NCBI GenBank assembly: GCA_963678085.1
Contig: OY782680.1
Coordinates: forward strand, 2,790,001 to 2,854,000
Origin: Aliishimia sp963678085
GTDB taxonomy: Bacteria; Pseudomonadota; Alphaproteobacteria; Rhodobacterales; Rhodobacteraceae
Direction of reading: 5' to 3'
Length of the DNA: 64,000 nt
Shown: in pieces, positions 15,224 to 24,500 of the stretch
Layout: every line of letters begins with the position of its first letter
How positions within the stretch are numbered: position 1 is the first letter of the stretch
Notes under the pieces: model-generated
Databases searched by the model: none
Told to the model about the DNA's origin: nothing
The model's input: the letters and a program-made list of their open reading frames with translations, nothing else
Translations under genes and position numbers: made by a program

Positions 15224-16390
15224 ATGAGCCGTGCATTGAACAAGCTTTCCGCTGCGTTTGTGAAGAACGCGCCGGAAGGCAAGCACTCGGATGGTGGCGG
15301 TTTGTGGCTGTTTCAGCGGCAAGATGGCGGAGCGCAGTGGATTTTGCGTGTGACCGTCCACGGCAGGCGGCGCGAGATGGGGCTTGGCTCGCTCATGCAT
15401 GTCAGCCTCAAGGAAGCGCGCCAGCAAGCCGACAAGTGGCGGGCACTAGCGCGCCAAGGCAAAGACCCGATCAAGGAACGCGAGCGCGAGCGCCGCGAAG
15501 CCGAACGCAACATGCACTTGCTGGAAGACGTCGCGCGCGATTGCTTCGAGTCGCGCAAGGCGGAACTCAAAGGCGATGGCAAGGCGGGCCGGTGGTTTTC
15601 GCCGCTGGAACTCCACATCCTGCCCAAGCTTGGCAAGGTGCCCGTCGCGGATATTGACCAACGTGACATTCGCGACGCGCTCGCCCCGATCTGGCACGCC
15701 AAGGCTGCGACCGCGAAGAAAGCGATTGAGCGCCTGTCGGTCTGTCTGCAACACGCGGCTGCGCTGGGACTGGACGTGGATCTGCAAGCGGTGGCGAAGG
15801 CGCGTGCTCTGTTAGGGGCACAGCGGCACAAGGTTCAGCATACCGCTTTTGTGCCATGGCAAGAGGTGCCTGATTTCTACGCCTCGCTTGAACCCGATAC
15901 GGTCACACATCTGGCGTTGAAATTCCTGATCCTGACCATCGGGCCGCGCTCGAAACCTGTCCGCTTCCTGCAACTGGATCAGATCGAAGGCGACGTCTGG
16001 ACCGTCCCAGCAGAGATGATGAAGGGCACACAGGCGGCAACGGCTCAGTTCCGTGTACCCCTGTCGCTTCAAGCCTTGGACGTGATCGAACGGGCCAAGC
16101 CCTATGAGCGCGGCGGATACCTGTTCCCGAGCGTGCGCAAGGGCGTGATTTCCGACGCCACCATGTCCCGCCTGATGGAACGGCGCGGCATGGACGCACG
16201 GCCCCACGGATTCCGGTCCAGTTTCCGCACATGGTGTTCTGAGGCGGTCAATGCACCATGGGAAATCGCCGAAACCTGCCTCGCCCACAGCACAGGCGGC
16301 AAGGTGGAGCGGTCCTACAAGCGAACGGATTTCTTGGAACAACGGCGCGACCTGATGCAGCGCTGGGCGGATTTTGTGGGGGGCGCATGA
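15224..16390 (+). CDS. Tyrosine integrase of the element
   Basis: A 388-residue P4-type integrase: N-terminal DUF4102 arm-binding domain (KHSDGGGLWLFQRQDGGAQW then VHGRRREMGLGSL), a central SAM-like core-binding domain, and a catalytic domain. The catalytic residues are Arg in TIGPRSKPVR, Lys in EMMKGT, HxxR in HGFRSSFR, His in CLAHS and the nucleophile Tyr in ERSYKR. It should recombine the tRNA-Leu attachment sites. I use ATG 15224, with GGGGGACAGG immediately upstream, rather than GTG 15203. Its stop overlaps the next gene (ATGA). Confidence 0.93.
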   Translation: MSRALNKLSAAFVKNAPEGKHSDGGGLWLFQRQDGGAQWILRVTVHGRRREMGLGSLMHVSLKEARQQADKWRALARQGKDPIKERERERREAERNMHLLEDVARDCFESRKAELKGDGKAGRWFSPLELHILPKLGKVPVADIDQRDIRDALAPIWHAKAATAKKAIERLSVCLQHAAALGLDVDLQAVAKARALLGAQRHKVQHTAFVPWQEVPDFYASLEPDTVTHLALKFLILTIGPRSKPVRFLQLDQIEGDVWTVPAEMMKGTQAATAQFRVPLSLQALDVIERAKPYERGGYLFPSVRKGVISDATMSRLMERRGMDARPHGFRSSFRTWCSEAVNAPWEIAETCLAHSTGGKVERSYKRTDFLEQRRDLMQRWADFVGGA

Positions 16391-17004
16391 AAAGCCAAAT
16401 GAGCGCTGAGTTCTTTGAGCGTCTTGAACAAGAGCGCATAGCCAAGATTCAAGGCCATCTGCACGCTGCTACTTTCGATCAGATCGTAGACTACTTTAGG
16501 GAATTGCGGCGCGACGAAGAAACTGTGTCCAATGCCTTCGGCACCACTTATCGGGTCGGATTGCAAGAGGCCATAGAAGAAAAGAGTGCAAGTGAAACTA
16601 TAGCATGGTGCAAGGAAAAACCGGAGCGCTACGAAGCACTAAAGTCAGCTATCAGGCACCTGCTTTTTCCAGCTTTTCCAGCACCTTTTGCATCCCCAAA
16701 GCCAGAGGAAATCGTGCAGGATGCTCTAGTACTGGAACTCTTGCGTGATCTGCTTTCAGAGAAACCCGGCCCCAAAAGCCGGGTCGGTCCGAAAACACGG
16801 GTGTCAGATCGAGACGCCCGAATTTATCGCTTTTTTGAATTGATCTACCAAACAACGGACTTGCCAAAAGGAACCCATGGCCGGGAAATCCATGATGACC
16901 TTGTCGTCAGTGTTTTGAGCAAGGTCTTCCATTTAAGCCAACACAGACTTCGAAAAATCATTAACAAACAGAGAAAAATAAGTGTAGGTCAGCAATTCAC
17001 TTGA
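16387..17004 (+). CDS. Hypothetical protein downstream of integrase
   Basis: A 205-residue, largely helical, charged protein (FFERLEQERIAKIQGHLHAA; FRELRRDEETVSNAFGTTYR) with no membrane segment or recognised domain. The C-terminal third ends in a basic HRLRKIINKQRKI stretch that could touch nucleic acid. It is translationally coupled to the integrase by the ATGA overlap, so a role in element excision or maintenance is possible but only inferred. Confidence 0.7.
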   Translation: MKSQMSAEFFERLEQERIAKIQGHLHAATFDQIVDYFRELRRDEETVSNAFGTTYRVGLQEAIEEKSASETIAWCKEKPERYEALKSAIRHLLFPAFPAPFASPKPEEIVQDALVLELLRDLLSEKPGPKSRVGPKTRVSDRDARIYRFFELIYQTTDLPKGTHGREIHDDLVVSVLSKVFHLSQHRLRKIINKQRKISVGQQFT

Positions 17005-17073
17005 ATTGTCGACCCACCACTTGAGGATAGGTCTGTCCTACTTTGGCACCATTCAACCATATGAGGTGCCAAG

Positions 17074-17262
17074 ATGAACAAATTCTGCTCTTTCCCCGAT
17101 GTTGCGGCGCGGTATCGCACCAGCCGGTCGTCTATCTACCGCTGGCTGAAAGACGCTGATCTCAATTTCCCGCAACCTGTGAAAATTGGCCACAGAACGC
17201 TTTGGCGCGCATCTGATCTTGATGCATTCGACGAACGCATAGCGGGCGAAACTTCCAACTGA
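17074..17262 (+). CDS. AlpA-type helix-turn-helix regulator
   Basis: A 62-residue MerR-like winged-helix protein (FPDVAARYRTSRSSIYRWLK; FPQPVKIGHRTLWRASDLDA) of the AlpA/DNA-binding excisionase group. In P4-like satellites such proteins switch on integrase or act as recombination directionality factors. It lies between the integrase operon and the primase operon, the usual place for the element's controller. Confidence 0.88.
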   Translation: MNKFCSFPDVAARYRTSRSSIYRWLKDADLNFPQPVKIGHRTLWRASDLDAFDERIAGETSN

Positions 17263-17334
17263 AATGAAATGCCCGAACCGTCCTTGGAGGGGCGTGGTCC
17301 GGGCTTTCGGTCACCTTCACAAAGGATGAAAAAC

Positions 17335-17571
17335 ATGACCAATGATAAGAACATAGCCGATACCATCAAGGAAGCAATCCTTGCAAACTTGATTGAAACA
17401 GCATGGCGACCTGGGCCGCTAATGCTCTTTGCCATTCCGGTGGATGGCAGCGTTCTGTTTGGTGCCGTTGCACAAAATGGCTCCAAAAGCGTCAGTTTTT
17501 GTCTTGAGCCAACAGACGCAAAGGGCATTGGCCAAAAGCTTGTCAATGCAGCGAAGGAGGCGTCTAAATGA
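17335..17571 (+). CDS. Small hypothetical protein before the primase gene
   Basis: A 78-residue protein starting MTNDKNIADTIKEAILANLI, chosen because AAAGG lies 9 bp before this ATG; an ATG three codons upstream is possible. It has a short beta-rich middle (PLMLFAIPVDGSVLFGAV) and no recognised family. Its stop overlaps the primase start (ATGA), so the two are co-translated. Confidence 0.65.
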   Translation: MTNDKNIADTIKEAILANLIETAWRPGPLMLFAIPVDGSVLFGAVAQNGSKSVSFCLEPTDAKGIGQKLVNAAKEASK

Positions 17572-19976
17572 ACCTTCCAGATCGCTTTGTATTGTATCGC
17601 CGCGAATGGGATGCTGCCAAACAGAAATGGCAGAAATACCCGTGCGACAGTCACGGTGCGAACATTGATCCGCACGACTCGAACCAGTGGCGTGCATATG
17701 ACGACGTTGCGCCGATAGCCACATGGGACGAGGACCGACCAAAAGCGCCCTACGGTGTAGGCTTTGTCCTCAACGGCGACGGTTGGTTCTTGCTGGACCT
17801 CGACGGGTGCCGCGAAGGTGACGGGTGGACCAACGAAGCGTCTGCGCTGTTCCAGTCTTTCGGCGGCGCATATGGTGAAGTCTCGACCAGCGGCACCGGT
17901 TTACATGTTATCGGCCAATGCGACCCGCGTCTGCCCGAGACGCACAAGAACAAGTGGGACGGCGACAAAGAGTTTTACACCAACGGTCGCTTCATCGCTC
18001 TGTCCAAGGATGGTTTGTCCGTCATCGGCGACGGTGAATATACGGGCAAGGACTGGACGGACCAGCTACGCCGCGTGGTGCCGGAACGTCCGTTCCTTGG
18101 CGACCTGCCAGACGGGCGCGACCCGGCCTATACCGGCCCAGAAGACGACGATAGGCTGATTGAGATCATGCTGCGGTCACAGAGCGTCAACAACGCATTC
18201 GGCCAAGGCGTGACGGTGCGCGACCTGTGGGAAGCGAACGCGACGGCGCTGGGCGTGAAATACCCCGACCCGGAACGCGAGTTCGACCATAGCAGCGCCG
18301 ACGCCGCGCTCATGTCGCACCTCGCTTTCTGGACGGGTAAGGACATGCCGCGCATGGATCGTCTGTTTCGCCGTAGCGCCTTGATGCGTGACAAATACGA
18401 GAAGCGAGAGGACTACCGGCGCAACACAATCCAGAACGCGGCGCGGCTGTGCAAGAAGGTGTATGACAACCCGAAGCCCTCGACGCATGATGCTGAAAGT
18501 CACACACCAGCGGATGATTGGGAGCCGCTGCCCCCAAACTACGGCGCACCGCAAATTCTGCCAGCGCCCGAATTGGACGTGACCGCGTTTCTGTCACCTA
18601 AGCTGGCCGAATGGGTGACGCATGCAGCAAGAGCAAAGAATGCGCCGGTTGACTATGTGTTTTGGGCTTTGCTGTCCGTCTCAGCCTCGCTGATTGGCAA
18701 CGCGCGGCGTGTCTCCCCTAACCCGTCCTGGAGTCAGCCCGTTACACTCTGGTGTTTGTGCATTGGAAAACCGTCTGCAGGGAAAAGCCCAGCGCTCGAT
18801 GCAGTCTTGAATCCACTCCGGGCTGTCGAAGAACCACTTCGGCGGGACGCACTTCAAAGGCGTGAACTTTGGCAACATTCAAAGAAGATCGCAGACCAAG
18901 CCGAAGCCGCGTGGAAGAAGCAAACAAAAGAAGCATTCTCCAAAAACACGAGCCGCCCCGAAGTCCCGGCAGAAATGCAAATCGACCCGGAACCTCACAT
19001 CCCCAGATTGGCGCTCAATGATACGACTATCGAACGCCTTGCCGTGATTTGTGAAAAACAGCCCAAGGGCGTGCTTCAATATCGTGACGAAGTAGCCGGG
19101 TGGCTGGTAAACATGTCCCGGTATTCAAACGGCAGCGATGGACCTTTCTGGCTGGAAGCTCCGGGCGGGCGTCCTTACACGATAGATCGGATGGGCCGCG
19201 ATCCGGTTTTTATTCCGCATTTGCTCGTGACTGTGCTCGGGGGCATTCAACCAGACAGGTTGCGAAGCCTGCTGATAAATCGGGACGACGATGGACTGTT
19301 GGGGCGGTTCAACCCGATCTGGCCCGACAAGACTGTAAAACTTACGAACGTGGACAGCTATTGCGAGGCGCTGCCGGAAGCCATCTTCACCGCGTTAAGT
19401 AAAATCAGCATGCCTTGTGATGATCACGGCGGGCCATCGCCACTTAAAGTCCCATTTTCACAAGATGCTGTTGGCGACTTCACGGACTTTCGGCAACAGT
19501 TGCGCGATCTGGAAGACAAAGAGACCGGCTTTTTCGTGTCATATATCGGCAAGCTTCCCGGTGTCACGGCGGTCCTTGCGCTACTGATCGCTTATGTGCG
19601 TTGGGCCGAAGAACCTTTCAGTGAACCTCCCGGCGAGATCGAACCGGGCGACGTCACCAAGGCGATTGCGCTGTGTGAAGGATACATGATCCCGATGGCC
19701 CGACGGTCATACGCGGCGTTTGAAGGCGCTCCCACGGTGGTTATGGCAAACCGGATATTGGACCTGATCCGAAAAGAGGGCTGGCGAGAATGTTCACAGC
19801 GGAAAATTCACCGCGCGCTGGGCAACGGCGTGTCTTGCGTCAAAGAACTCTGGGAGCCGTTGAACGAACTTGTCCAGATCGGAGCGCTGCGAGAACTCGA
19901 TAACGGTCCCGAACCGAAGCCAGGGCGTCCGACGCGCAAATTTGAGGTCAACCCTTACGTTCATCAAAGGACATAG
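17568..19976 (+). CDS. Primase/helicase-type replication protein (DUF3987)
   Basis: An 802-residue protein. Residues 1-165 resemble the N-terminal primase-polymerase-like region of phage and satellite replication proteins (YGVGFVLNGDGWFLLDLDGC; GTGLHVIG; YTNGRFIALS). The rest is a DUF3987 ATPase with the P-loop GKPSAGKSP near residue 400. It ends in a winged-helix-like segment (CSQRKIHRALGNGVSCVKEL). It probably initiates replication of the element at the repeat region just downstream. Integrase-AlpA-primase order matches phage satellites. Confidence 0.85.
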   Translation: MNLPDRFVLYRREWDAAKQKWQKYPCDSHGANIDPHDSNQWRAYDDVAPIATWDEDRPKAPYGVGFVLNGDGWFLLDLDGCREGDGWTNEASALFQSFGGAYGEVSTSGTGLHVIGQCDPRLPETHKNKWDGDKEFYTNGRFIALSKDGLSVIGDGEYTGKDWTDQLRRVVPERPFLGDLPDGRDPAYTGPEDDDRLIEIMLRSQSVNNAFGQGVTVRDLWEANATALGVKYPDPEREFDHSSADAALMSHLAFWTGKDMPRMDRLFRRSALMRDKYEKREDYRRNTIQNAARLCKKVYDNPKPSTHDAESHTPADDWEPLPPNYGAPQILPAPELDVTAFLSPKLAEWVTHAARAKNAPVDYVFWALLSVSASLIGNARRVSPNPSWSQPVTLWCLCIGKPSAGKSPALDAVLNPLRAVEEPLRRDALQRRELWQHSKKIADQAEAAWKKQTKEAFSKNTSRPEVPAEMQIDPEPHIPRLALNDTTIERLAVICEKQPKGVLQYRDEVAGWLVNMSRYSNGSDGPFWLEAPGGRPYTIDRMGRDPVFIPHLLVTVLGGIQPDRLRSLLINRDDDGLLGRFNPIWPDKTVKLTNVDSYCEALPEAIFTALSKISMPCDDHGGPSPLKVPFSQDAVGDFTDFRQQLRDLEDKETGFFVSYIGKLPGVTAVLALLIAYVRWAEEPFSEPPGEIEPGDVTKAIALCEGYMIPMARRSYAAFEGAPTVVMANRILDLIRKEGWRECSQRKIHRALGNGVSCVKELWEPLNELVQIGALRELDNGPEPKPGRPTRKFEVNPYVHQRT

Positions 19977-19987
19977 CCCGGCTGACA

Positions 19988-20071
19988 TTTGACAAAATTG
20001 ACAAATCCATGCGGTTAAAATTTTATAAGTTACTGCCGCTAGGGTTTTGTCAGTTTTGTCAAACTGTCAAA
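19988..20071. other. Iteron-like repeats, candidate replication origin
   Basis: TTGACAAA occurs at 19989-19996 and 19998-20005, nine bases apart. After an AT-rich gap containing GGTTAAAATTTTATAAGTTA, the inverse word TTTGTCA occurs at 20046-20052 and 20055-20061, again nine bases apart, followed by TGTCAAA at 20065-20071. The two pairs face each other across the AT-rich stretch, directly after the primase gene, where satellite origins often lie. An operator is the alternative. The rest of the 345-bp gap, to 20321, shows nothing I recognise. Confidence 0.55.
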
Positions 20072-20321
20072 TAAGTCAGAAAATTTCTGTCGCTAGAAAG
20101 AACGCGAGGTCGCGCGTTACCCGCGTGTCCATCAACTACAGGAGGACCCGTTTTGCAACGGCAAACGCAATCTCGGTCCACAGCCGCCAGTCGCCCACAG
20201 TCGGTCCCGCACTTTTCTACCTATCGCTACTGATATTTGTTTGGCATCAAGCCACGAAAAAGTTTGCCTCAATCAGATTTCTGCGCCTACGATGGTGCAT
20301 TAGATTAAATCGGGCTCGACC

Positions 20322-21272
20322 ATGACTCTTTCTGAAAAAGCGCTTTCCAAAATCTCAGATCCTTCGTCGCTCCCAAAAACTGACGCAGACATTGACCGCA
20401 TCCAGAAGAACGCGAACGACAGAAAGCGCGAAGTCTACTGGGTCGGATTTCTCGACGGGGCCCTTTCATCCAACAGGATCGAGCCCGGTGAGGAGGCGGC
20501 GATACTCGCCGAGGCAGACAAGTTCGTAGAGTTTTTTCAAGATCCCGATGCGTCAGACTTGGCTGAGTACATCCGGGCGCGATGTTTCTCGGGCCAAAAT
20601 GACCTGATGGCCGCCCTCGAAGACGTGATCGCCGAAAAACGAAAAGATATCCAAGCTGAGGCACCGTATAGCGAGCGAGACGAAGTAAACGAATTCCTTG
20701 GCTTTTGCGCTGGGATCGTTTGTGACGGATTGATCCTCCCAGAGGAAGCGGACGCCATCCTCGCAAGGATCAGAGCTAGCGACAATCTCACCTCTTCCCC
20801 TGTGTATCGCGACCTCTGGCGTGCGACCGAAGCAGCGATGGCGGACAGGGTGCTGACCGATGACGAGGCAGAAGAGATTAGGCAATGGATCGCTTTGCTG
20901 GTAGGCGACGGTTACGTTGACACCGGTGTGCCGAACATCGGCACCACCGCACAGCTGGACGAGCCAATTTCCGATCCGGCTCTGATCGATTTTGAAGATA
21001 GGTGTTTTGTGCTGACTGGGCCCATGAGGATGGGCCCTCGGAACTTCATTGTTAAGGAGATTGAGCGTTGTGGTGGGGAGGTTGGAAAAACCGTCGTGCG
21101 CCGCACAGACTACGTCGTCGTGTCCTCGAACGCTTCAAAAAACTGGCGCACTACGCATTTTGGGACAAAAATTGAGCGTGCGAAAGAGCTGATTGTTGAG
21201 GGCTACAAGTTGCGGTTCGTCGCGGAGCATGCACTGGAAAAGGCAATCAAGATGTGTGGGCGCGGGACCTAA
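20322..21272 (+). CDS. BRCT-domain protein with helical TerB-like N-terminus
   Basis: 316 residues. The first 200 are acidic and helical, with two similar units (YWVGFLDGALSSNRIEPGEE and FCAGIVCDGLILPEEADAIL; a third, LTDDEAEEI, is shorter), reminiscent of TerB-like domains. Residues 220-310 form a BRCT domain (CFVLTGPMRMGPRNFIVKEI, CGGEVGKTVVRRTDYVVVSS, TTHFGTKIERAKEL), a fold that binds phosphopeptides or DNA ends. It sits between the origin candidate and the STAND defence gene. The function in the element is unknown. The start lacks a strong ribosome site. Confidence 0.75.
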   Translation: MTLSEKALSKISDPSSLPKTDADIDRIQKNANDRKREVYWVGFLDGALSSNRIEPGEEAAILAEADKFVEFFQDPDASDLAEYIRARCFSGQNDLMAALEDVIAEKRKDIQAEAPYSERDEVNEFLGFCAGIVCDGLILPEEADAILARIRASDNLTSSPVYRDLWRATEAAMADRVLTDDEAEEIRQWIALLVGDGYVDTGVPNIGTTAQLDEPISDPALIDFEDRCFVLTGPMRMGPRNFIVKEIERCGGEVGKTVVRRTDYVVVSSNASKNWRTTHFGTKIERAKELIVEGYKLRFVAEHALEKAIKMCGRGT

Positions 21273-21594
21273 GTTCCGTTATTGCAAGGAATGATACCGG
21301 TTTTCTATCACAGGCACCGAACGGCCCTAAGCCGACCTTGGGCGAAGTGTTCGGTTGCTGCGCTGCGGCCCGTCATTCCTACCATTCGCTGCAAGCGCAA
21401 AATCGCATCGAGAATTTAAGGACCGTGTCTCGCGAAGATGCAGACTTTGGAGGGCGCAATTCCAACGATTGTCATTCGTGAGTACTTTCACGATAGATCA
21501 ACCTCGCTAAAGTCCTTGTCTCGAAGAACCAACGGTGGGAACATCATAGGGGACTCCTCACCAAGATCCACTATGGCATTGGAAAGAAGTAGTA
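21273..21594. other. 322-bp gap without a recognised gene
   Basis: Short frames occur here on the plus strand but none resembles a known protein or has a good start. It most likely carries the promoter of the STAND gene. No strong hairpin or repeat was seen. Confidence 0.5.
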
Positions 21595-24500
21595 TTGAGC
21601 AGACCTTTAGACGTACTTGGCGCACCAGCATCAAACGCCGGAGATGAATTTCATGAAGCCTGGGCACTCGGAAACGCCCTGAAATTGCTGGACCCGGCTA
21701 CAGGTCTTACGGAACTAACTGTCGAGGGTGTCAGGGATGCCGCAGAAACTAATGATAACTCCAATTGGGACGGAGTGGACTGCGCATTATACTTCGACGA
21801 CAACGAAAATCCCGAAAACTCACGCGTTGAACTCGTTCAGCTGAAGTACTCGGTGACCGGTCAGAATAAAAGTTGGACGCTAGCTCGTTTTTGCTCATCA
21901 ACAAAGAAGAAAGGCAATAACTCAGTGGCGCGGAGGCTTGCAGACGCGTTCAAGGGCGCGACCAAAGGGAAAAAACCGCGTCAAGTGGAGGCATCGCTGA
22001 GCATTAAGCTCGTAACGAACCAGCCAATAGCAAAAAACCTGCAAAGCACTATAGCCAAGGCAGCAAGCAGCAATTTGCAGGGAGACGACTACGACTCGCT
22101 AAAGCGTGCAACAGGTCTCGGAAAAAACCAACTAATCCAATTTTGTAAGGTGCTAGCACTTGAAGGCGGTGAAAACGCCAGAGCAGAGCTCCGTGAGCAG
22201 AATACGAAGGCAATCGCCGAACTCGTTTTGAACCCAGTCAAAGACATGGCTGACAATCTGCGGGTGCGCATTCAGGAGTTGCTTGGGCCGGAAGGGAACA
22301 GAGCAGTCAAGCGCGACACAGTGTTAAGCTGGTTGAACCTGGGAAGAGGCCAAGGATTGTTTCCTTGCGAACCAAAACTCGAGCCCCTTTCAGAAACGAT
22401 CCCGCGATCCACTACGCAAACCCTGGCCAGTGAAGTTCAAAAGCACCCACTTGTTGTTCTACACGGGAAAGGAGGTTGCGGGAAAACGACGACGGCCAGA
22501 TGTTTGGAGACTGCTTTGCCACCTAGCTCCAGAACCATAGTCTACGACTGCTACGGCGCAGGCAGCTACCGCGACCCGTCTAGGCCAAGGCACAATTCGT
22601 GGCAGGGGTTCACGCAATTATCCAATGAGCTTGCAAGGTTGACCAATACGCCGCTGTTCTTTCCGTACAAGGAACAGGAAGACATGGCTCCGTCGTTCCG
22701 CCAGAAGCTGGAAACGGCGTCTGAGATTTTTGGTCGAGAGAACCCTGGTTCCCTGTTGGTGATTGTCATCGATGCTGCGGACAACATCGTAACCCACGCG
22801 GCTTCACAAACTCCGCCACAAAGGTGCTTTGTGGATCAGTTGGTTGCTTTCACAGATCTTCCCTCCAACGTTCGAATTGTAGTCACATGTCGCACCTCTA
22901 GGCTGTCAAAAATGAACCTGCCTGAGGGGACCAAAGAAGTCCCATGCCCCGCGTTTTCTCTAAGTGAAACAAGGGCAATGGTCGCGCTACACGGTTTGGA
23001 AGGAAGCGAGACTGCGATCAGCGATTTTCATGCTCTATCGCGTTCTATTCCACGTGTTCAAACAAGTGCGTTGGCCGGAGCAAGCTCGCTTTCAGATGCG
23101 GTTCAATTTCTTCGCCCAAATGGAAAGTCGCTGAATGATCTCTTCGATGCAAAGGTTCGCGAGGCATTCAACCGTAGTGGGGTCAACATACGGCGTAGCT
23201 GTTGGTGCGCAGCGTTGGACGAACTCTCAGCCCCGATACCCATCTATATACTATCTCGCGTTTGCGGACTTAACGAAGAGGTCACCGAAGACATCGTGAA
23301 CGACCTTGCTCCGAACTTACGGGTAGGTGATCGGGGCGTTGAGTTTTCCAATGAGGATTTCGAAGAGTATTCTGAGCACACCGCCAAAGAGGCAACGGAC
23401 GCGGTGCGTTCGGTGATTTCAGACGTACTTGTATCAGAAAGGCTAAACTCCAGTTACGCAGCATCGCATCTGTTCGACGCACTTATAGCTTGCGGCAGAA
23501 AATCTGAGATGGGTAATTTTCTTGGAGAGAAGGACGGCACTGCCGCAATCTCAGATCCGGTTGTGAGGAGAAGAGTAGATCTTTCACGCCTACGAGCCGC
23601 ACTCCACATTGCTTCAAATGATCAAGACGAAATAGCAGTTGGCGAAACGATTTTTGTCGGGGCCGAAGCGATGCGCACTTCCGGAAAGGTGGACGATCTA
23701 ATATTGGCCAACGCTGATTTGTCGGCTGCGTTCCTCGAAGAAACCATTGGCGGTCTAGTACTCAATGACCCGGAGGAGCGTAGTAGGCAAGGCTCTGTTT
23801 TGTTCCACCTTGCTAGAGAAAAGGCCAGGCAAGGCAAACCCTTTGAAAGTCGCCTGAATCTGCAAGCTGCCGAAGAGTGGATGCGCCAAACCTTTAAAGA
23901 TGAAGATCGGCATCACAATTGGAGTACACAACGGCGAGACGTCGTGACAAGACTATTGACGTTTTTTACGCTGCGAGGATGGTCGCTGGTCGAGCATGAT
24001 TGTGATCGGTGGACGAACCCTTTTTTCTGTGTAGCTTTGCGAAAATGGGTTCTCGCGAAGAGTGTGGTCGAGTTGGGCCCAAGTGTCATCTCTAATATTT
24101 TGGGGAAGTTGGACCCTCGCTACCATTTTCTCGCAATCAATAGCTTGTGTAGGGCTGGTGTTACTCCCACACTCGAACAGCGCAAAAATGCCCTCACCGG
24201 ACTTACCAAATTCGATTTCGAGGAGCTTGAGAAAGATGACGGATACGGATCCGGGCCTTCACTCACAGCGGAGTTAAGAAGCGAGATACTCTTCTTTCTT
24301 GAGGGGTTAGTACAGGCGGGGGAGATTACAGAGCAAAATTCGAAGTTGATCTTGGAAAAACTTCGAAACGGCAGCCTCCAAAACTTCAGAAAGTTGCATC
24401 TTACCTATCCGTACCCAATAGACTTTTCTTTGCGCACCGCCATTTTGACTTCGCTTTCGAAAAGTGAAGAGCCTGACCTCGAAGCTGTCTTTCCTGAACC

